Shown here: in pieces, positions 9,324-12,202 of the stretch
Layout: each line of letters begins with the position of its first letter
How positions within the stretch are numbered: the stretch's first letter is position 1
Source of the DNA: Moduliflexus sp964602655
GTDB taxonomy: Bacteria > Moduliflexota > Moduliflexia > Moduliflexales > Moduliflexaceae
Assembly (NCBI GenBank): GCA_964602655.1
Contig: CAZRSF010000112.1
Span: 1-12,202, forward strand
Direction of reading: 5' to 3'
Length of the DNA stretch: 12,202 bases
The notes under the pieces: model-generated
Database searches by the model: none
Seen by the model: the letters and a program-made list of their open reading frames with translations, nothing else
What the model was told of the DNA's origin: nothing
Made by a program: the position numbers and the translations under genes

Positions 9324-10334
9324 ATGCCACTGACGCCGAACACCATCGTACAAGGGGTCTTATTCCCCGAACCGGTCAAAATCGAAATGATTCAAGAGAT
9401 CGGCGAAAACATCAAGTTGATCGTGCAGGGCACGCGCACTGGCCGATTTTATCACCCGACGCTGACGCGCGAACAGGCGGCGCTGCTGGAACAAGTCATC
9501 GAGGCGTCGTATGAAGGCGATCCGCTTAAATTCAAACTCGGCGTCGAAGCGCTGCGCCTGAAACTGGCCTATGAATACGATCCATATTTTTCGCTCTCCA
9601 TCACCCGCATTGACCCGCTGCCGCATCAACTCGAAGCCGTGTACGAATATTTCATGAAACAACGCCCCATTCGCTATGTATTGGCGGACGATCCCGGCGC
9701 GGGCAAAACCATCATGGCGGGGCTGCTCATCAAAAAACTCAAACTGCGCGGCATCGTCAAACGCATCTTGATCGTCACCCCGGCCAATCTGACGTTTCAA
9801 TGGAAACGGGAAATGGAGGAGAAATTTCAGGAAAAATTCGAGATTATTCGCGGCGCGGTGTTGCGCGAAAGCTACGGCCTCAATCCCTGGCAGGAACGCT
9901 CGCAGGTCATCACCTCGATTTCCTGGATTTCCCGAATTACCGACGTGAAAGAGAGCCTGCTGCGCACGACATGGGACTTGATTATCGTTGACGAAGCTCA
10001 TAAAATGAGAGCCTACAGCGACGAGAAAAAAACGCTGGCTTACCAGATATGCGAAGCGCTGTCGCAAAATCACGCATGACACGCTGGAAGGATTGGCAAA
10101 AAAGAACCTGAATCTTGCCGTTATTTTAGGAAAACAGGCGAAAGCCAAAGAACGCCACCTTGTGCCGGAAGCGATTGAGCGCTTTTTCGTGGAGGCCGCG
10201 ATCTTGACCGGATTGACGCCGAAAGAAACCAAAAAAGATTCCCACATCTACCGGATCGGTCGCGCTCCGCGCGCGTTGAAAGAGATCAGCAGCCGTCAGG
10301 AAGACCGCTTCGGGCGGTTGGGCGCGGAATATAA
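9324..10334 (+). pseudogene. SNF2-type DEAH helicase remnant, internally deleted and cut by an IS
   Basis: Residues 1-251 (to the TGA at 10077-10079) are the N-terminal part of a SNF2-like helicase: LTPNTIVQG...LFPEP opening, Q-motif-like PLPHQLEAV (98-106), Walker A DDPGAGKT (122-129), motif Ia IVTPANLTFQW (150-160) and Walker B DEAH (223-226). After EALSQ the match stops before motif III. In the +1 frame, from about 10069, the sequence resumes as DTLEGLAKKNLNLAV... RLVPEAIERFF-type residues and ends at GAEYK (10334), which I recognise as a late segment of the same family. The rest of the ATPase core and helicase motifs IV-VI are gone. Full-length relatives are about 1,000 residues or more and often sit in phage-defence islands (DISARM-like or DUF1156/DUF499 loci). 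There is no clear RBS; the nested palindrome ends 12 bp before the ATG. The protein is non-functional as it stands. Confidence 0.85.
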
Positions 10335-11521
10335 GAGGAGGCGGTCATCGTTCCAAGAAAATAGCCAAGCGCCAGGATCGTCTGGCAGAGCGAATTGAAC
10401 ACGTGGCGTTGCGTGGCAATCCCGATATGTCCAGCAATGCGCTGCTGGCGCTGATAGCGCAAGAGAAGCAGGTGAAAGATCAACGAGACATACACCTGGA
10501 GATAGACCCCATTTTCGGAATAGCTGAAAAAATGCGTGATCTGCAAAGAGGACTTCAGCCACTTAAAAAAACACTCGATCTGCCAACGATACCGATAGAG
10601 GTCGGTGATCTCCTCGGGGGCGAGATCAAACCGATTGGGCAGAAAATACAAGGGCGTTGGGGGAACGGTGGTGTCGTTGATCGCCGTGATCAATCGAAAA
10701 TAGACTGACAATGCCCGAGTCCCCGTGCCGAGACGGACGGTTTGATCATGACGGATGTGCAACGCCCCGTGTTGAACGGGTTCGTACAGACGTTCCTGAA
10801 CCACCGTGACATGGGTGCCGTGATGCAGACGGGTGAGAAAGAAATTGCCACTGTCATGGAGGTGCGCCAACGTGTTGAGGGTACGAAAGCCTCGGTCGAA
10901 CAGATACGTGATGCCCTGCTTCGTCCAGTCGATCAGCGACGCGAAGTGCGTATTGTCATTGCGAATCTGCGCATCCAGATTGACCACATCGGGAATCCAG
11001 GCCGCGCGGTCCAACCGGACGGCGCATGTGAGTTGGCCTTTCTGGGCGCGTTGATTCTGGCGGTTTCCCCAGGGCATTAATTTTAATGCCAACTGGAAAT
11101 GGGTGCAGTCAAATATTTTGAACTCGCCAAAGCGCTCAGACACCTGCGTCCAGGAGAGCGCCGAGGCCATGCCGGACGAGAGCGACTGATAGAGGCGTTG
11201 AAAGACGACAAAGGAGATGCGCTGGTTCGCATCCGAGAGCCCCTGAAGCGACCAGGTCGAGAGGCCGACAAACAGGCGGCAGGTCGTATTGTCTTTCAAG
11301 CTGACCATCCCCCGCAAGGAATGACACATCGTGCCGGGGAGCATCGCGGCAAAGAGATAGAGCCGCAGCATCCGCTCGACCGTGTAGCATGTGACGCGAG
11401 GGGTATCCACCCCGGCCGCCGTGATCATGTGTTGAGCGTCAGGAGTCTGTAATGGCGCTAAAAAGGTGTCCTGATCCGCTAACAGGGCGTGATAGGCCAA
11501 TGGAACACGAGGTTGACGCAT
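10286..11521 (-). CDS. IS4-family DDE transposase
   Basis: A 411-residue transposase that would catalyse cut-and-paste movement of its element. The start is the ATG at 11521, 6 nt after GGAGG (11528-11532); an upstream TTG at 11611 would add 30 residues but lies beyond the proposed element end. Catalytic residues are in place: Asp138 (KIFDCTHFQL), Asp209 (YLFDRGFRTL) and Glu316 within the IS4-family YREK signature (Tyr309, Arg312, Glu316, Lys323; YRYRWQIECFFKWLK). The N-terminal region with LSDANQRISFVVFQRLY resembles the DUF4372-type leader of one IS4 subgroup. The reading frame runs through the element's end: residues 397-411 are encoded by the antisense strand of the helicase remnant, where the stop happens to lie. 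It looks intact and may be active. Confidence 0.92.
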   Translation of the reverse strand: MRQPRVPLAYHALLADQDTFLAPLQTPDAQHMITAAGVDTPRVTCYTVERMLRLYLFAAMLPGTMCHSLRGMVSLKDNTTCRLFVGLSTWSLQGLSDANQRISFVVFQRLYQSLSSGMASALSWTQVSERFGEFKIFDCTHFQLALKLMPWGNRQNQRAQKGQLTCAVRLDRAAWIPDVVNLDAQIRNDNTHFASLIDWTKQGITYLFDRGFRTLNTLAHLHDSGNFFLTRLHHGTHVTVVQERLYEPVQHGALHIRHDQTVRLGTGTRALSVYFRLITAINDTTVPPTPLYFLPNRFDLAPEEITDLYRYRWQIECFFKWLKSSLQITHFFSYSENGVYLQVYVSLIFHLLLLRYQRQQRIAGHIGIATQRHVFNSLCQTILALGYFLGTMTASSYIPRPTARSGLPDGC

Positions 11522-11599
11522 ACGAAACCTCCTTGCGATTGAGGTGAGTGTTGGTGTTCTGTCGTATGAATTGATCTTCTTGACGATAGATGCCTCCTC
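10335..11599 (-). mobile_element. IS4-family insertion sequence (about 1,265 bp)
   Basis: Proposed ends are imperfect terminal inverted repeats GAGGAGGCGGTCATCGT (10335-10351) and ACGATAGATGCCTCCTC (11583-11599), matching at 13 of 17 positions including the outer eight. The left flank is helicase coding sequence; the right flank is an unrelated transposase remnant. No target-site duplication is seen (ATAA before, ACTC after), so this is not a simple insertion in its original site. The exact ends are inferred from the repeats and the loss of helicase similarity at 10334. Confidence 0.7.
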
Positions 11600-11613
11600 A
11601 CTCAAACGCAAGG
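11531..11613. repeat. Inverted repeat upstream of the transposase, spanning the IS right end
   Basis: Bases 11531-11548 (CCTTGCGATTGAGGTGAG) are complementary to 11597-11613 with one mismatch and one bulge, with a 48-nt loop. The inner arm abuts and overlaps the transposase RBS, and the outer arm extends 14 bp past the proposed IS end. In mRNA entering from outside, it would sequester the RBS, a known strategy of IS elements to prevent activation by readthrough. This role is inferred. Confidence 0.5.
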
Positions 11614-12014
11614 ATTATTTAACGGACACTACTGCCTCTATGGGGGTGCGGTGCGGCATCAAGACGTTTTATGATCGCCTCAAGACGCGTCTGGCACTCG
11701 AGCATTTTACAGGAACGACGGTGGAGGCGGTGACACAAGATTTCTTCGCCACCATCTTGCTCAGTGGCCTGGAATCGATCCTCATTCAGGACGCCTAACA
11801 GCACCTCGACGACAAAACACCTCACAATCGGTCTCCCCAGCAGGTCAATTACCTGGTGGCCTCCCATGCCATCAAACGACAGGCGATTGACCTGCTGTTA
11901 TCTGACCGTGATCCCCAGACGCTCGTGTCTCAACTCACCCAGCTCTTTTTGACGAATCCCACGATGGTCCGTCCAGGCCGGAAGGTCACACGGCGAACAC
12001 GGGCGGTCAGGTAA
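11600..12014 (+). pseudogene. 3' remnant of a second IS4-type transposase
   Basis: Readable C-terminal part: RCGIKTFYDRLKTRL (canonical RWGIETFY..LK), LEHFTGTTVEAVTQDFFA, LSGLESILIQDA, then after an in-frame TAA (11796-11798) QHLDDKTPHN... continuing to the TAA at 12012-12014. The stop replaces the Gln of the family's QDAQQHLD-like run and needs only CAA to TAA. Just upstream, a G run (11642-11646) separates LYG in one frame from VRCGIK in another, indicating a +1 frameshift. The Trp of RWGIE is Cys. The N-terminal two thirds, including both catalytic Asp residues, is missing. The remnant begins at or near the right end of the intact IS. Confidence 0.8.
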
Positions 12015-12202
12015 TTGGTTCACTATTATCAATGCATCAAGAACATATGTTTCTAAATAGACCAGACCTCTTAACTTATAGATGCGAGGATTGATTTTTA
12101 ATAACCCCTGTCAGGGTTTCAAACCCTGACAGGGGTGGTGTTTATATAATAGACATCTTTCCTGAATAAACTTTTTACTTATCATGATGAAGAAAAAATG
12201 CT
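12015..12202. other. AT-rich intergenic tail
   Basis: Apart from the hairpin repeat at 12104-12136, this stretch shows no gene. A TATAAT hexamer (12145-12150) lacks a -35 partner at a usable distance. It runs off the window, so it may be the leader of the next gene or the outer end of the second IS. Confidence 0.4.
12104..12136. repeat. 16-bp perfect palindromic repeat
   Basis: Bases 12104-12119 (ACCCCTGTCAGGGTTT) and 12121-12136 are exact reverse complements around a single C. A short T-rich run (TTTATATAAT) follows 4 bp later, so rightward termination is possible. The CCTGTCAGGGTTTCAAACCC core is of a type of dispersed palindrome I know from many environmental genomes, so a repeat is the better reading. 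Confidence 0.7.

Noticed and set aside
9188..9514. A 108-codon frame upstream of the helicase
   Set aside because: Its first third is the nested palindrome and its remainder overlaps the helicase in another frame.
9360..10247. A 295-codon antisense frame across the helicase remnant
   Set aside because: The sense strand carries clear helicase motifs; the antisense product is a shadow.
10403..11452. Several 60- to 117-codon rightward frames within the IS
   Set aside because: They lie antisense to a transposase with all catalytic residues and have no independent support.

Overview
This window looks like chromosomal DNA of about 50% GC from an environmental Gram-negative-type bacterium. It carries a large transmembrane chemoreceptor, a housekeeping pyruvate phosphate dikinase, many palindromic repeat elements and decaying insertion sequences. 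Strong GGAGG-type ribosome binding sites (RBS) sit in front of four genes. The gene mix and repeat load would fit a large-genome, repeat-rich lineage from sludge, sediment or a microbial mat. I cannot name the taxon from the sequence.

Layout: (a) 1-384 is non-coding and holds a cluster of small perfect palindromes and a 101-bp REPIN-like element made of two inverted hairpins. (b) 385-1584 (+) encodes a pentapeptide-repeat solenoid fused to a Rossmann-like C-terminal domain; a small His/Cys-rich unknown gene (1564-1794, -) converges on it and overlaps its 3' end. (c) 2066-2644 (+) encodes a LOG-family phosphoribohydrolase, converging across a long-loop inverted repeat on (d) 2815-5469 (-), a methyl-accepting chemotaxis protein with a Cache-like sensor, three tandem HAMP modules and a divergent signalling tip. 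(e) 5470-6318 is gene-poor, with a shorter copy of the REPIN-like element and two hairpins in the leader of (f) ppdK (6319-9048, +), which ends in a textbook intrinsic terminator. (g) 9126-9312 is a set of three nearly concentric inverted repeats. (h) From 9324 to the right end the DNA is a genomic scrapyard: a SNF2-type helicase of a kind I associate with defence islands has lost its centre, is frameshifted at the deletion joint and is cut off by an IS4-family element (about 10335-11599). The other side of that element abuts the 3' remnant of a second IS4-type transposase, which carries a frameshift and a nonsense codon. A last 16-bp perfect hairpin repeat lies at 12104-12136.

Functionally the genes do not form one pathway. 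ppdK is central metabolism (pyruvate/PEP interconversion), the LOG enzyme is nucleotide metabolism, and the MCP is environmental sensing. The pentapeptide protein, the helicase remnant and the IS elements are accessory material. I do not see an intact new multi-gene system. The most unusual signals are the REPIN-like pair, the nested palindrome beside the helicase start, the MCP tip substitutions, and the helicase/IS junctions, which record a deletion history.
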